Shown: positions 28,561-37,712, counted from the first letter of the stretch. The stretch: 64,000 nt of DNA from Companilactobacillus zhongbaensis (GCF_003946515.1 NZ_RHOM01000001.1:124001-188000); one strand, 5' to 3'. The notes: generated by a model not told the origin, from the letters alone. Made by a program: numbers and translations.

Positions 28561-29037
28561 ATGCATTATTCAGATTCAATGAACCAAAGCTTCATGCAAA
28601 TGGCTCTCGATCAAGCACAGCTCGCACAAATGCACGGGGAAGTGCCGATTGGCTGCATCATCGTCGATAATACGACTTCAGAGATCTTGTCAGTCGGTTA
28701 CAATGAACGGGAACAAACCCAAAATGCTATCAAGCATGCTGAGATCATCGCCATCGAAGAGGCTTGTGCAAAGGTTGGTAGTTGGCGTCTTGAACATAGT
28801 AGCTTGTTCGTCACTTTGGAACCTTGTCCCATGTGTGCTGGTGCCATCATCAACAGCCGGATCGAGGAAGTAGTTTTCGGGGCCTTTGATCCCAAAGCTG
28901 GCTCAGTCGGCTCGATCAACAACTTATTTGAGGAAAAAAGATACAACCACCATCCCGACTTTTTAGGTGGGGTCTTGGCGGATGAATCAGCCAGCATGTT
29001 ACAAAATTTCTTTCGAGAAATTCGCCGTAAAAAGTAG
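28561..29037 (+). CDS. tadA: tRNA-specific adenosine deaminase
   Basis: Converts A34 to inosine in tRNA-Arg(ACG). 158 aa; catalytic HAE (KHAEIIAIEEA) and zinc cysteines in EPCPMCAGAI are intact, and the C-terminal FFREIRRKK is typical. Two bp after the preceding gene. Confidence 0.95.
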   Translation: MHYSDSMNQSFMQMALDQAQLAQMHGEVPIGCIIVDNTTSEILSVGYNEREQTQNAIKHAEIIAIEEACAKVGSWRLEHSSLFVTLEPCPMCAGAIINSRIEEVVFGAFDPKAGSVGSINNLFEEKRYNHHPDFLGGVLADESASMLQNFFREIRRKK

Positions 29038-29066
29038 CATAAACGATGAATTTATAGTAATATAGT

Positions 29067-29160
29067 TATTGCCGAAAGGCCTTAGGGCAATGGTGCTCTT
29101 ACGAATCGTGTCAGGTTCGGAAGAAAGCAGCACTAAGTAAGTTGCAACATGTGCCTTTTG
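29067..29160 (+). ncRNA. ffs: Small bacterial SRP RNA
   Basis: The apical signature GTCAGGTTCGGAAGAAAGCAG followed by CACTAAG is the Ffh-binding domain of SRP RNA. Flanking arms (GGTGCTC region and the distal strand) complete the helix. The position between tadA and dnaX is the usual one in Firmicutes. Ends are approximate. Confidence 0.9.
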
Positions 29161-29171
29161 TTATGAATATT

Positions 29172-29205
29172 AACCTCCTAATCTAATCGGTTAGGAGTTT
29201 TTTTA
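29172..29205 (+). terminator. Terminator after SRP RNA
   Basis: CTCCTAA pairs with TTAGGAG and is followed by seven T. Confidence 0.9.
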
Positions 29206-29247
29206 TGTTAAAATTTACCTATTACTATTAAACAGTTAGGAGACAGT

Positions 29248-30957
29248 ATGGCATATCAAGCATTATATCGGGTATGGCGCCCTCAGACATTTGCTGATGT
29301 AGTGGGTCAAGACGTGATCACACAGACATTGAGAAACGCTGTGGCAAGTAATATGACCAGCCATGCCTATTTATTTAGTGGACCACGAGGAACAGGTAAG
29401 ACGTCTTGTGCCAAGATCTTAGCTAAGGCAGTTAACTGTTTAAATCCTCAAGAAGGTGAACCTTGCAATGAATGTGAGATTTGTCAGGCAGCTAACGAGA
29501 ATCGTTTGAACGATGTTATCGAGATCGATGCCGCTTCAAACAACGGTGTTGAAGAGATCCGTGACATTCGTGACAAGGTTAAATACGCTCCAACTGAAGC
29601 TAAATTTAAAGTTTATATTATTGATGAAGTTCATATGCTTTCTCAAGGTGCTTTCAATGCTTTATTGAAGACTTTGGAAGAGCCACCAGCTAATGTGATG
29701 TTCATCTTAGCAACGACGGAACCGCAGAAGATCCCAGCTACGATCATTTCACGGACGCAAAGTTTTACTTTCAGACGGATCTCTCGTCAAGACATTTTAG
29801 ATCGAATGGAATTGATCTTAAATGACAAGCAGATCGAGTTTGATGAAGAAGCTTTGAACATCATTGCGGCTTCTGCTGAAGGTGGAATGCGTGATGCTTT
29901 AAGTATTTTGGATCAAGCTTTATCCTTCGGTAATGACAAGCTGACCTTAAATAACGCCCAAGAAGTTACCGGAGCACTCAGCAACGAGCAAATCGTGTCA
30001 TACATGACAGCAGTTGCAGAGAACAATCCGGCAGACGCTTTGACTAGCTTGTACAATATCTTAGCTAGTGGACGTTCAGCGGTCAGATTTACCGAGATGA
30101 TCATCCGCGTTTGTCGGAACATGATCTTGTACAATTCCAACAGTGATCTTTCTGACAACATGGATTCGACTATCATGACTCAAGAAATGTTGGCGATAGC
30201 TAACAAGTTTGATAACGATCGGCTTTTTTACATCGTTGACCAAGTTAGCAGCGCTCAAAAGAATTTAAAGAATTCTAACCAGACTGACGTTTACATGGAA
30301 ATTTTGACGGTGAAGATCAGTGAGCCACGGATCCAGTCAGAAACACCAACGGCTAGTTCTGAAGCAGCTCCAGTTGACAATGTGCAAGTCGACCGCTTGA
30401 GTGACGAAGTAGCCAAGCTGAAGTCGGAATTGAAGAATATTTCGGCTAATGGTGTGGCAGCTCGACCAGCTGAAAAAGCTAAACCAAAGCATAAAGCTCA
30501 AAAAGTCCACTTGAACAAGACGGCGATTTATAATGTGTTAGGCAACGCAACGAAAGCCGATTTGAGCAGTGCTCGCGATATTTGGCCAGACGTGATGAAC
30601 ATGCTATCAGTCACTCAAAGAGCGATGATGAAAGTTTCTGAGCCGGTGGCAGCTAGTCCAGACGGCATGGTGATGGCCTTTGACTATCCGATGTGGTTTG
30701 AACAAGCACAGGAAGATCAAGACTTATTAGATTCATTGACGGCTGATGTCAGCAAGCTTTTGAAGAAAGATTATCAGATCGTTATGGTACCAAAAGAGCA
30801 GTGGCCGGTAATAAGAAAAGAATATATTGCCAATAACATTGATTTAGATAAGAATAACGATGTAAAATCTAAACCAGAGGCAACAAAATCGGACAAAGCA
30901 GTTGATGAAGCAGTGAACTTGTTTGGCGAAGATAATGTTGATATCAAAAACGACTAG
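29248..30957 (+). CDS. dnaX: DNA polymerase III subunit gamma/tau
   Basis: Clamp-loader ATPase, 569 aa. Walker A GPRGTGKTSCAKILAK, zinc-module cysteines (C..EPCNECEIC), Walker B IIDEVHML and sensor TTEPQKIPATIISR, then a tau-type C-terminal region with a charged linker (about 375-425). SD: TTAGGAG. First gene of dnaX-ybaB-recR-yaaL. Confidence 0.96.
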   Translation: MAYQALYRVWRPQTFADVVGQDVITQTLRNAVASNMTSHAYLFSGPRGTGKTSCAKILAKAVNCLNPQEGEPCNECEICQAANENRLNDVIEIDAASNNGVEEIRDIRDKVKYAPTEAKFKVYIIDEVHMLSQGAFNALLKTLEEPPANVMFILATTEPQKIPATIISRTQSFTFRRISRQDILDRMELILNDKQIEFDEEALNIIAASAEGGMRDALSILDQALSFGNDKLTLNNAQEVTGALSNEQIVSYMTAVAENNPADALTSLYNILASGRSAVRFTEMIIRVCRNMILYNSNSDLSDNMDSTIMTQEMLAIANKFDNDRLFYIVDQVSSAQKNLKNSNQTDVYMEILTVKISEPRIQSETPTASSEAAPVDNVQVDRLSDEVAKLKSELKNISANGVAARPAEKAKPKHKAQKVHLNKTAIYNVLGNATKADLSSARDIWPDVMNMLSVTQRAMMKVSEPVAASPDGMVMAFDYPMWFEQAQEDQDLLDSLTADVSKLLKKDYQIVMVPKEQWPVIRKEYIANNIDLDKNNDVKSKPEATKSDKAVDEAVNLFGEDNVDIKND

Positions 30958-30969
30958 GAGGAACTAATT

Positions 30970-31314
30970 ATGAGTAAGGGACCAAGCTTTGGAAATATGG
31001 GCGGAGACATGGCAAATTTGATGCGCCAAGCTCAAAAGATGCAACAACAAGTACAAGAAGCACAAAACGAAATTAAAAACGCTGAATACGTCGGCAAGGC
31101 AGCTGGAGATCTAGTAACTGTTAAGATGAACGGTGAAAGAAAGATCACTGATTTGAAGATTGCTGAAAAGTTGATCGATCCAGATGATCCAGATACATTG
31201 CAAGATATGGTCATCATGGCAATGAACGATGCAAATGACAAGATGCTTGAAGACCAAAAGAACAAACTCGGCCAATATGCCGGCGGTTTAAGTGGCATGA
31301 ATGGAATGATGTAA
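30970..31314 (+). CDS. YbaB/EbfC nucleoid-associated protein
   Basis: A 114-aa DNA-binding protein with an N-terminal Met/Gln/Gly-rich segment, an [12 protein letters not shown] helix and a C-terminal [10 protein letters not shown] tail. Its position between dnaX and recR is nearly universal. AGGAGG SD. Confidence 0.94.
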   Translation: MSKGPSFGNMGGDMANLMRQAQKMQQQVQEAQNEIKNAEYVGKAAGDLVTVKMNGERKITDLKIAEKLIDPDDPDTLQDMVIMAMNDANDKMLEDQKNKLGQYAGGLSGMNGMM

Positions 31315-31315
31315 G

Positions 31316-31915
31316 ATGAATTACCCTGAACCAATTACGAAATTGATCGACAGTTATATGTTATTGCCAGGAATCGGTCGCAAGACTGCTACCAGAATGG
31401 CTTTTTATACTTTGAGCATGGACAAAGAAGACGTCAAAGAATTTTCTGACAATTTAATGTCGGCTAAAGAAGACATCCATTCTTGCAAGATCTGTGGCAA
31501 TATTACAACTGATGAGGTTTGTTCGATCTGTCGCGATAAGAATCGTGATCAATCGACTATCTTAGTAGTTGAACAACCAAAAGACATTTTGTCGATCGAC
31601 GATATGAATGCTTATAATGGTCTTTATCACGTCTTAGGAGGCGTTTTGTCTCCCGTCGATGGAGTAGGTCCCGAGAACCTCAATATTAAGTTACTGTTGA
31701 ATCGTTTACGAGAAAATAAAGACGTTAAAGAATTGATCATCGCCACCAACGCAACACCCGATGGTGAAGCAACTGCTCAATATTTAGCTAAATTAGTTAA
31801 ACCAGCTGGGATCAAAGTTACACGTCCCGCACGTGGTTTGGCTGTTGGATCTGATATCGAGTATGCTGATGAAATGACACTAAAGAGTGCAGTTTTAGGA
31901 CGCAGGGAGATTTGA
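31316..31915 (+). CDS. recR: Recombination protein RecR
   Basis: A 199-aa ring-forming gap-repair mediator: N-terminal HhH ([14 protein letters not shown]), zinc finger (CKICGN...CSICRD), Toprim domain ([25 protein letters not shown]) and C-terminal [16 protein letters not shown]. Acts with RecF/RecO. Confidence 0.96.
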   Translation: MNYPEPITKLIDSYMLLPGIGRKTATRMAFYTLSMDKEDVKEFSDNLMSAKEDIHSCKICGNITTDEVCSICRDKNRDQSTILVVEQPKDILSIDDMNAYNGLYHVLGGVLSPVDGVGPENLNIKLLLNRLRENKDVKELIIATNATPDGEATAQYLAKLVKPAGIKVTRPARGLAVGSDIEYADEMTLKSAVLGRREI

Positions 31916-31917
31916 TC

Positions 31918-32205
31918 ATGTTTTTTAGAAAAAAAGTTAACGTGAAGAAAATCGAAGATAATCGCTTGCTTGATGATATTAGTGAGATTCAAGATCGTGC
32001 TAATAATATGCAGAAGCTGGTTGATAATTCATTGGAGGTTTCTGATGAGACTCGGATCAAGCTTAAGCTTGAGATGGTGAAGTATCAGTTTTTGTATTTG
32101 GAGGCTCGGCGTCGGAACGCTAAGGCTCGCGAGACTACTAATATTATTTTTGGCGAGGAAGATACATTTTTGAGCCAACCTAATGATGCTGAGAAGCATT
32201 GGTAG
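31918..32205 (+). CDS. yaaL: YaaL family protein (DUF2508)
   Basis: A 95-aa mainly helical protein of unknown function, found right after recR in Firmicutes. Start 31918 (MFFRKK) is 7 nt after GGGAGA. The second half has strikingly T/G-ending codons, where the strand-biased island around B1/A3 begins. In relatives tmk follows closely; here an 820-bp gap intervenes. Confidence 0.82.
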   Translation: MFFRKKVNVKKIEDNRLLDDISEIQDRANNMQKLVDNSLEVSDETRIKLKLEMVKYQFLYLEARRRNAKARETTNIIFGEEDTFLSQPNDAEKHW

Positions 32206-32359
32206 GATGTTTTGGGACTGATTCTTAGGAATTGGTTCTTTTTTTGTTGGTGGGGAAGCCTTGAGGTGAGAGAGTTTTTGGCAGACGAGAAGCGTTTTGC
32301 TTGGTTGGATGTTGGTGATTTTTGGTGTGTTTGGTCTGGTGATAGTAGTTTGGTGTGGG

Positions 32360-32634
32360 GGTTCACTGCCGACTCCGGGGCCCGGGGATACAGCCGCTGG
32401 AACGTGGTGGGCACATTTTGAACCAATCGAGCAAAGTGCGCTCGTTTGTTTCAAAACTGCACCTTTCTCTAGGCTCCTTCGTCACCAAGAGAAATTTCAC
32501 CACTGAGGGCTGTATCCCCGGGCCCCTCCGTCTAGATGGTGCAACAATCCCCCTTTTTGTGGGTGGGGACCGAATTTTTTTGAGCAAGTTGGCATTTTTT
32601 GTGCGTCCTAGTTTTTGCGGTCTATCTCAATTTC
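32360..32634 (+). repeat. Family B structured repeat, copy B1 (tail type I)
   Basis: Begins GGTTCACTGCC. The main arms GGGGCCCGGGGATACAGCC (32377-32395) and its exact complement (32508-32526) enclose three smaller features: TGGAACG...GGGCAC, a CGAGC/GCTCG hairpin, and a TTTCTCT/AGAGAAA hairpin with a CTCCTTCGTC loop followed by AATTTCAC. After the arms comes CTAGAT and a type I tail (GTGGGTGGGGACCGA, AAGTTGGCA, GCGTCCTA, GTCTATCTCAAT). No coding frame is credible. Confidence 0.88.
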
Positions 32635-32809
32635 TATTTTTTCTGGTAAGATCAAAGGCCAGTTCAAAGACAAGTTCAAAAACAAATTCAAAAGACTGTT
32701 TTGACACATTTTTATGGGCTCGCGTGCTGTTGGAGCGCACTCTCGCGGTGGATTTTGTTTTGTCTTGATTTTTAATGGAATTTTTTTATTTTTCCAAATT
32801 TTGCTTATT

Positions 32810-32830
32810 TTGTTGCCAAACGTTGCCCGT
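32810..32830 (-). repeat. Single CCAAAC flank unit at family A copy A3
   Basis: One TTGTTGCCAAACGTTGCCCG unit, the junction sequence seen at other family A copies but without the tandem expansion. Confidence 0.7.
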
Positions 32831-32838
32831 TTTATAGT

Positions 32839-32960
32839 GGAAACGAGCTCCGAGGCACAGCGGCCTCCGGTTAACACATGTAGTCGCGGCACGGCTTCGC
32901 CGCACCTTGTGCGACTACATGCGTTAATCCTCAGCAGCTGACCGTGCCTCTGCGCTCTCT
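32839..32960 (+). repeat. Family A intergenic repeat, complete copy (A3)
   Basis: GGAAACGAGCTCC, outer arms GAGGCAC/GTGCCTC, AGCGGCCTCCGGTTAA, inner arms CATGTAGTCGC/GCGACTACATG, apex CGGCTTCGCCG, TTAATCCTCAGCAGCTG, CTCTGCGCTCTC. Compared with A2 the inner arms differ on both sides yet remain fully complementary. Lies between B1 and tmk; together they fill the 820-bp gap 32206-33026. Confidence 0.88.
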
Positions 32961-33026
32961 ATATTTCCATTTCCTCTCTTTTTCAAGTAAAATATAAATA
33001 TTAACTAGTTATTAGGAGAATGGTAT

Positions 33027-33677
33027 ATGTCAGGTATTTTTATTTCTTTTGAAGGGCCGGATGGAGCTGGTAAGACTACGGCTTTGAATCGTATTGCTCC
33101 TGCTTTGGATGCTTTGACTTCTTCGGAGGTTGTGGTTTCTCGGGAGCCTGGGGGTAGTCCTATTGCTGAGGAGATCCGGAAGATTATTTTGGATATTCAT
33201 GGTACTGAGATGGATGATCGGACTGAGGCTTTGCTTTATGCTGCTGCTCGTCGTCAACATTTGGTCGATGTTATTTTGCCTACTTTGGAGGCTAATAAGA
33301 TTTTGCTTTCTGATCGATTTGTTGATAGTTCGATTGCTTATCAAGGCGGTGGACGTGAGATCGGTACTCGTGAGGTCAAGGATATTAATGATTTTGCTAT
33401 TGATGGCCACTTGCCCGATTTGACGATCTACTTTGACATTACTCCAGAAGTTGGTTTGGCTCGGATCAGGTCTGATCATCAAGAGGCAATGGATCGCTTG
33501 GAAAAAGCTTCCCTTGATTTTCATAAGCGAGTCCACGATACTTACTTACAGCTAGTTAAGGATAATCCTCAACGTATCGTTTCGATCAATGCTGATCAAG
33601 CACCGGAATTGGTGGTCAAAGATGCTGTTGATGCAATTATTAAACGTTTCCCAGATGTTTTTAACGGAGGTAAATAA
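33027..33677 (+). CDS. tmk: Thymidylate kinase
   Basis: Phosphorylates dTMP to dTDP, 216 aa. P-loop FEGPDGAGKTTALNRI, DR(F/Y) motif DRFVDSSIAYQGGGRE and the lid region are present. AGGAGA is 7 nt before the ATG. The first 300 bp have about 90% T or G at third codon positions by my count, unlike the second half, which looks normal. Starts the tmk-darA-holB-yabA-rsmI operon. Confidence 0.95.
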   Translation: MSGIFISFEGPDGAGKTTALNRIAPALDALTSSEVVVSREPGGSPIAEEIRKIILDIHGTEMDDRTEALLYAAARRQHLVDVILPTLEANKILLSDRFVDSSIAYQGGGREIGTREVKDINDFAIDGHLPDLTIYFDITPEVGLARIRSDHQEAMDRLEKASLDFHKRVHDTYLQLVKDNPQRIVSINADQAPELVVKDAVDAIIKRFPDVFNGGK

Positions 33678-33679
33678 CG

Positions 33680-34000
33680 ATGAAATTAATTTTAGCAATC
33701 GTCCAAGATAAAGATAGTGGACAACTTCAAAGTAAATTGGTTAAGGATGGTTTTCGATTCACTCGCTTGCCATCAACTGGTGGTTTTTTAAAGTCAGGTA
33801 ACTCGACTTTTATTATGGGTGTTGAAGAAGAACAGATCGATGCTGCTTTGGAAGTTATTAAAAAAGCTTGTCACACTCGTACGCAATACGTAACTTCATC
33901 ATTCGTCTTGCCAGAAAGTGGTATTGGTGATCCCGTTGAAGTTCAAGTCGGTGGAGCAACTTGCTTTATCTTGCCTGTTGATAAATTCGTGAGATTTTAA
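33680..34000 (+). CDS. darA: Cyclic di-AMP receptor DarA (PII-like, PstA)
   Basis: A 106-aa PII-like trimeric protein that binds c-di-AMP. The signature FRFTRLPSTGGFLKSGNSTF is intact, and the location between tmk and holB is the usual one. Its downstream partners are unknown. Two bp after tmk and two before holB. Confidence 0.93.
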   Translation: MKLILAIVQDKDSGQLQSKLVKDGFRFTRLPSTGGFLKSGNSTFIMGVEEEQIDAALEVIKKACHTRTQYVTSSFVLPESGIGDPVEVQVGGATCFILPVDKFVRF

Positions 34001-34002
34001 TA

Positions 34003-34956
34003 ATGGAAAATATTACACAAGAACAGCCGAAAGTTATTTCGGAGTTTCAAAAGATCATCAATGCTAAGATGCTCAGTCATGCTTATTTGATCGATGATTC
34101 ATCGTCACAAGTCCGCAATCAAATGGCTCTCTGGATCGCTCAGAGTCAGTTTTGCGAGAACTTAGTCGATGGTTTGCCTGATCAAACGTGCCAAGCTTGT
34201 AAAAATATTTCTATGGGCGATAACCCGGATGTTTTACAAGTTACGACTGATAAGCAGAGTATTGGTGTTGATGATATTAAATTTTTTAAAAAAGAAGCTA
34301 ATATGACTGCTACGCAAGGTTCCCGTCGGATCTTGATCATCAATGATGCTCAAAAGATGACTAGTGCTGCTAGTAATAATTTGTTGAAGACGATCGAAGA
34401 GCCGGAAGGTAACTTGATGATTATTTTGCTCTGCAATTCATCGAAACAAATGTTGCCAACGATTCAATCTCGAGTTCAAATTTTTCATCTTTCAAATACT
34501 AGCAACACCGATGAGATCCAAACTTTAGCTGCTGAAGGCTACAAAGAAAATACTGCCAAATTAGCCTTGAGTATTTCCGATATTAAAGATCTAAAGACGA
34601 TGTCTGGCGACGATTATCAAGCGATGTATCATGCCATTGTTTCGTGGTTGAAGCGTTGTGATCAAAAACAATACGACAGTTTCATCGACGTTCAGACAGA
34701 CATTATGCCTCGGATCGAAAATAAAAATCATCAACAATTGTTTTTTGACATGATGAATCAAATTTTTAGTGATATATTATCAGTTAGGTATCATATCAAA
34801 AATGCAAAATTGATAAATGAGGATTTACTTCCTAATCGGGATATCAAGACGATCGTACGCTTCTCTGAAGAGCTTTTTCATGCTGAAGGAATGTGGAAAA
34901 GCAACGTGGCATTTCAGGCCATCCTTGAAGATTTATCATTAAAATATGTGAATTAG
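34003..34956 (+). CDS. holB: DNA polymerase III subunit delta'
   Basis: Clamp-loader delta' subunit, 317 aa, AAA+ fold without a functional P-loop. Conserved AYLIDDSSS, zinc-type cysteines (CENL...CQACKNI), and ASNNLLKTIEEPEGNLMIILL followed by TIQSRVQ identify it. Works with gamma/tau, encoded 3 kb upstream. Confidence 0.92.
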   Translation: MENITQEQPKVISEFQKIINAKMLSHAYLIDDSSSQVRNQMALWIAQSQFCENLVDGLPDQTCQACKNISMGDNPDVLQVTTDKQSIGVDDIKFFKKEANMTATQGSRRILIINDAQKMTSAASNNLLKTIEEPEGNLMIILLCNSSKQMLPTIQSRVQIFHLSNTSNTDEIQTLAAEGYKENTAKLALSISDIKDLKTMSGDDYQAMYHAIVSWLKRCDQKQYDSFIDVQTDIMPRIENKNHQQLFFDMMNQIFSDILSVRYHIKNAKLINEDLLPNRDIKTIVRFSEELFHAEGMWKSNVAFQAILEDLSLKYVN

Positions 34957-34967
34957 TAGGTATTAAT

Positions 34968-35306
34968 ATGGCAGAAAATGATTTATACAGTGAATTTGAA
35001 GACATTGCGAACAAATTAAGCGATTTAAGTACTGAACTATCATCATTAAAGGAACAACTTTCTAAAAGTTTAGAAGAAAACGAAGAATTAAAGATCGAGA
35101 ATAAGAATTTGCGTAAACATCTAGAAAAGGTCAACGATGGTCAAAAAGATTTTGATCCCAACGACTTGCCTAGTTCGCGACTTAATCTCGAGAAATTATA
35201 TGAAAAAGGATTTCACGTTTGCCAACAATTTTATGGCTCGCATCATGATGAACCGTGTATGTTTTGTCTTGATGTGATCTATGGCAAGCGTTCGAAAAAT
35301 CACTAG
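34968..35306 (+). CDS. yabA: Replication initiation control protein YabA
   Basis: A 112-aa protein with an N-terminal coiled coil (leucine heptads, about residues 5-55) and a C-terminal zinc domain (FHVCQ...EPCMFCLD). It bridges DnaA and DnaN to limit re-initiation. Located between holB and rsmI, as in other Firmicutes. Confidence 0.92.
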   Translation: MAENDLYSEFEDIANKLSDLSTELSSLKEQLSKSLEENEELKIENKNLRKHLEKVNDGQKDFDPNDLPSSRLNLEKLYEKGFHVCQQFYGSHHDEPCMFCLDVIYGKRSKNH

Positions 35307-35322
35307 TAAGGGAGCAATTTGA

Positions 35323-36195
35323 ATGAAGGAACAAAAGAGTTTTGTTGACAATTCGAAGGGCTGCCTTTTTTTAGTGCCAACACCGATCGGAAACTTAGAC
35401 GACATGACTTTTCGTGCCGTGAAAGTTTTAAAAGAGGTTGATCTTGTTGCGGCGGAGGATACTCGAAATACTAAGAATTTGTTGAATCACTTTGAGATCA
35501 CCACTGACCTGATCAGCTTTCATGAACACAATACGGCTTCGCGAATACCAGAATTGATTGAAAAGATGGAGCAAGGAACCAATATCGCACAAGTTAGTGA
35601 TGCGGGAACGCCATCGATCAGTGACCCTGGTAAGGAGCTCGTTAAAGCAGCTATCAAAGCTGATATTGCAGTCGTTCCACTACCGGGAGCAACTGCCTCT
35701 ACGACCGCTCTGATCGCATCAGGAATCGCACCACAACCGTTTTACTTTTACGGTTTTTTGCCTCGAAAGGGTAAAGAACGTACAGAGGCTTTGGTCGATC
35801 TTGCCAATCGAATGGAGACGACGATCATTTATGAATCGCCTTATCGTGTTTTGAAAACTTTGGACGATCTAGCAGCGGACTTTGGTGAGCAACGACAGAT
35901 AACTTTGGCCCGTGAATTGACGAAACTGCATGAAGCTTTTTTCAGAGGCAGTATTCAAGAGGCAATCGACTATTACACTGAGAACGACCCCAAAGGCGAG
36001 TTTGTGTTAGTGATTGCTGGTAAGCCTCAGGAACAAGTTGAAGCGATGACGGATGAACAGATCATCGCCGCTGTAAATGCGCTGATCGAGGCCGGAAATA
36101 AGCCAAATAAGGCTATTAAAGAAATCGCCAGTCAAAACGATCTTAAGAAGCAAGTAGTTTATAACTTATACCACAATATTGAAGGGAAGAACTAA
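35323..36195 (+). CDS. rsmI: 16S rRNA (cytidine(1402)-2'-O)-methyltransferase
   Basis: A 290-aa tetrapyrrole-methylase fold enzyme. LVPTPIGNLDDMTFRAV, VAAEDTRNTKNLL, VSDAGTPSISDPG and FYGFLPRKGKER are diagnostic. Modifies C1402 in the ribosomal P site. Last gene of the tmk-yabA group; the thioesterase start codon follows its stop by one base. Confidence 0.95.
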   Translation: MKEQKSFVDNSKGCLFLVPTPIGNLDDMTFRAVKVLKEVDLVAAEDTRNTKNLLNHFEITTDLISFHEHNTASRIPELIEKMEQGTNIAQVSDAGTPSISDPGKELVKAAIKADIAVVPLPGATASTTALIASGIAPQPFYFYGFLPRKGKERTEALVDLANRMETTIIYESPYRVLKTLDDLAADFGEQRQITLARELTKLHEAFFRGSIQEAIDYYTENDPKGEFVLVIAGKPQEQVEAMTDEQIIAAVNALIEAGNKPNKAIKEIASQNDLKKQVVYNLYHNIEGKN

Positions 36196-36196
36196 C

Positions 36197-36937
36197 ATGG
36201 ACGAGACACAAGCTGAAATTTATACGGAAGATGCGGTATTTCCGTTTTACTTGTCGAATTTTACGGGGGACATTAAGATCTCCGCGCTCTTAGACGTAAT
36301 GTTGTTAGCTTCAGAAAATCAATTGAAACAAAAAAATGCCGACAGTGTCTCCATGGTCGAGCGAGGACTCGGTTGGGTCGTAACTCAATACCACTTAGAT
36401 ATTAAAAAAATGCCAGCTGTGGGTGAAAAAGTAAAAGTTAGCACCCGAGCAACTAGCTATAATAAATTTTTCTTCTATCGTGATTTTTGGATCGATGACG
36501 AAGCTGGTAATCGCATGGTAACTTTGGAAAGTGCTTTTGTCATCATTGATATTAAAGAGCGCAAGATCGTTAGTGCCGCTGATAATTTGAAAGACTTGTT
36601 TGGTTCGCAGGAAACTAACAAGATAAAACGCTTCGCTCGTTTACGTGAACCAAAGGAATTTGACACGAAAGATCCACAACACATTGGTTATTACAACATC
36701 GACGTCAATCGTCACGTTAATAATACTTATTATTTTGACTGGATGATCGATTCACTCGATATTGAATTCATTGCCTCACATCGGATTAAATCGATGGATA
36801 TTAAGTATGAAAAAGAACTTAATATGCACAGTCATCCTGAAGTATTTTCTAAGCTTGATGGCTTGAATAGTACTCACTGGATCAAGAACGGCGATGAGTT
36901 GAACGTTATTGCAAAATTTGAATGGGAACATAAATAA
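36197..36937 (+). CDS. Acyl-ACP thioesterase (FatA/FatB-like)
   Basis: A 246-aa double hot-dog thioesterase releasing fatty acids from ACP. N-terminal hot-dog with a RGLGWVVTQYHLDIKKMP-like segment, and second hot-dog with the conserved DVNRHVNNTYYFDWMID, where the Asn/His catalytic pair lies. Start 36197 (MDETQA) follows GAAGGGA and abuts rsmI. Bacterial members are common in lactobacilli, though the in vivo role is poorly defined. Confidence 0.88.
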   Translation: MDETQAEIYTEDAVFPFYLSNFTGDIKISALLDVMLLASENQLKQKNADSVSMVERGLGWVVTQYHLDIKKMPAVGEKVKVSTRATSYNKFFFYRDFWIDDEAGNRMVTLESAFVIIDIKERKIVSAADNLKDLFGSQETNKIKRFARLREPKEFDTKDPQHIGYYNIDVNRHVNNTYYFDWMIDSLDIEFIASHRIKSMDIKYEKELNMHSHPEVFSKLDGLNSTHWIKNGDELNVIAKFEWEHK

Positions 36938-37002
36938 TTCGATAGTCAAATCGGTAGGTAATAGAGATTCGTTGTGCTACTATTGATTGGTACTAAAAAA
37001 TT

Positions 37003-37100
37003 TGGAGTAGGATTCAAAGCGTTAAGTGCTGGTGGAACGGAATGTGAACACCGGACAAAGGGGAGTGACCCCGCGGTTTTGTTTCCGCATTCGCCACATA
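37003..37100 (+). promoter_or_regulatory. Tetrahydrofolate riboswitch
   Basis: GGAGTAGGATTC, the highly conserved GCGTTAAGTG, a CTGGTG/CACCGG stem-loop containing GGAACGGAATGT, GACAAAGGGG, CCGCGGT and TTCCGCATTCGCC match the THF aptamer. The next gene is a folate ECF S component. A downstream hairpin (AGCTCC with GGGAG at 37138-37151) can hide the folT SD, suggesting translational control. Confidence 0.85.
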
Positions 37101-37159
37101 TATAGTTAATCGCCATATTCTAGTTATATTTTGTGGCAGCTCCGCTGGGAGATGTCAAA

Positions 37160-37696
37160 ATGAACAGAAGTAAGCAAAGTAGCACCGCAATAAGCATCCA
37201 TGAATTGACTTGGATGGCCTTGTTGATCGCACTAGAAAGTGTCTTGATCAAACTGACTTTCGGAAGCGCCATGCTCAAAGTTGGATTTGCCTTTATTGCT
37301 GTAGGACTAATGGGTTATTACTTTGGTCCTTACAAAGCAGCGTTAGCTAACGGGATCGCCGATTTGATCTCAAATGTTATTTTAGGATCAAACGGTAGTT
37401 ATTTCTTCTGGGGCTTCACCGTCTCAGCCGTTGTTTCCGGCTTGATCGCAGGATTTGTCTTGCATCGCCGCAAAGTTACGCTGTTGAATGTCTTTATCAC
37501 GATATTATTAATTACCGTGGTGGTTAACACGTTAATGAATACCCTTTGGGTAAGTATTATGACTAATAACCCGTATCTCGTTATGTTAGTGGCAAGATTG
37601 CCTAAACAAGCGATTGCGCTGGTTTACCAAACAGGACTGTTGTTCATTATGTTGAAATGGATCGATGGTTCACGATTTTCTAAAATAGGCCGGTAG
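37160..37696 (+). CDS. folT: Folate ECF transporter S component
   Basis: A 178-aa membrane protein with about six transmembrane helices, substrate-binding subunit of an ECF-type vitamin transporter. ALLIALESVLIKL in helix 1 and GFAFIAVGLMGYYFGPYKAA are typical. Folate specificity is inferred mainly from the THF riboswitch in front. Start 37160 (MNRSKQ) is 8 nt after GGGAG; the GTG at 37133 lies in the regulatory hairpin. The shared energising module EcfAA'T is not in the window. Confidence 0.88.
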   Translation: MNRSKQSSTAISIHELTWMALLIALESVLIKLTFGSAMLKVGFAFIAVGLMGYYFGPYKAALANGIADLISNVILGSNGSYFFWGFTVSAVVSGLIAGFVLHRRKVTLLNVFITILLITVVVNTLMNTLWVSIMTNNPYLVMLVARLPKQAIALVYQTGLLFIMLKWIDGSRFSKIGR

Positions 37697-37712
37697 GGTC
37701 TATTTTTTTTGC
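37683..37712 (+). terminator. Terminator of folT
   Basis: AAATAGGCC pairs with GGGTCTATTT around GGTA and is followed by T; the stem overlaps the stop codon. Confidence 0.75.

Noticed and set aside
32360-32634. Family B as an IS-derived MITE
   Set aside because: The conserved ends are not inverted repeats of each other, no target duplication was visible, and the arms vary between copies, which is the reverse of MITE behaviour. Not fully excluded.
32212-32941. Several 60-140-aa open frames on both strands in the yaaL-tmk gap
   Set aside because: They overlap elements B1 and A3 and one another, lack SD sequences and have biased composition (Phe/Trp/Ser-rich) from T/G-rich DNA.
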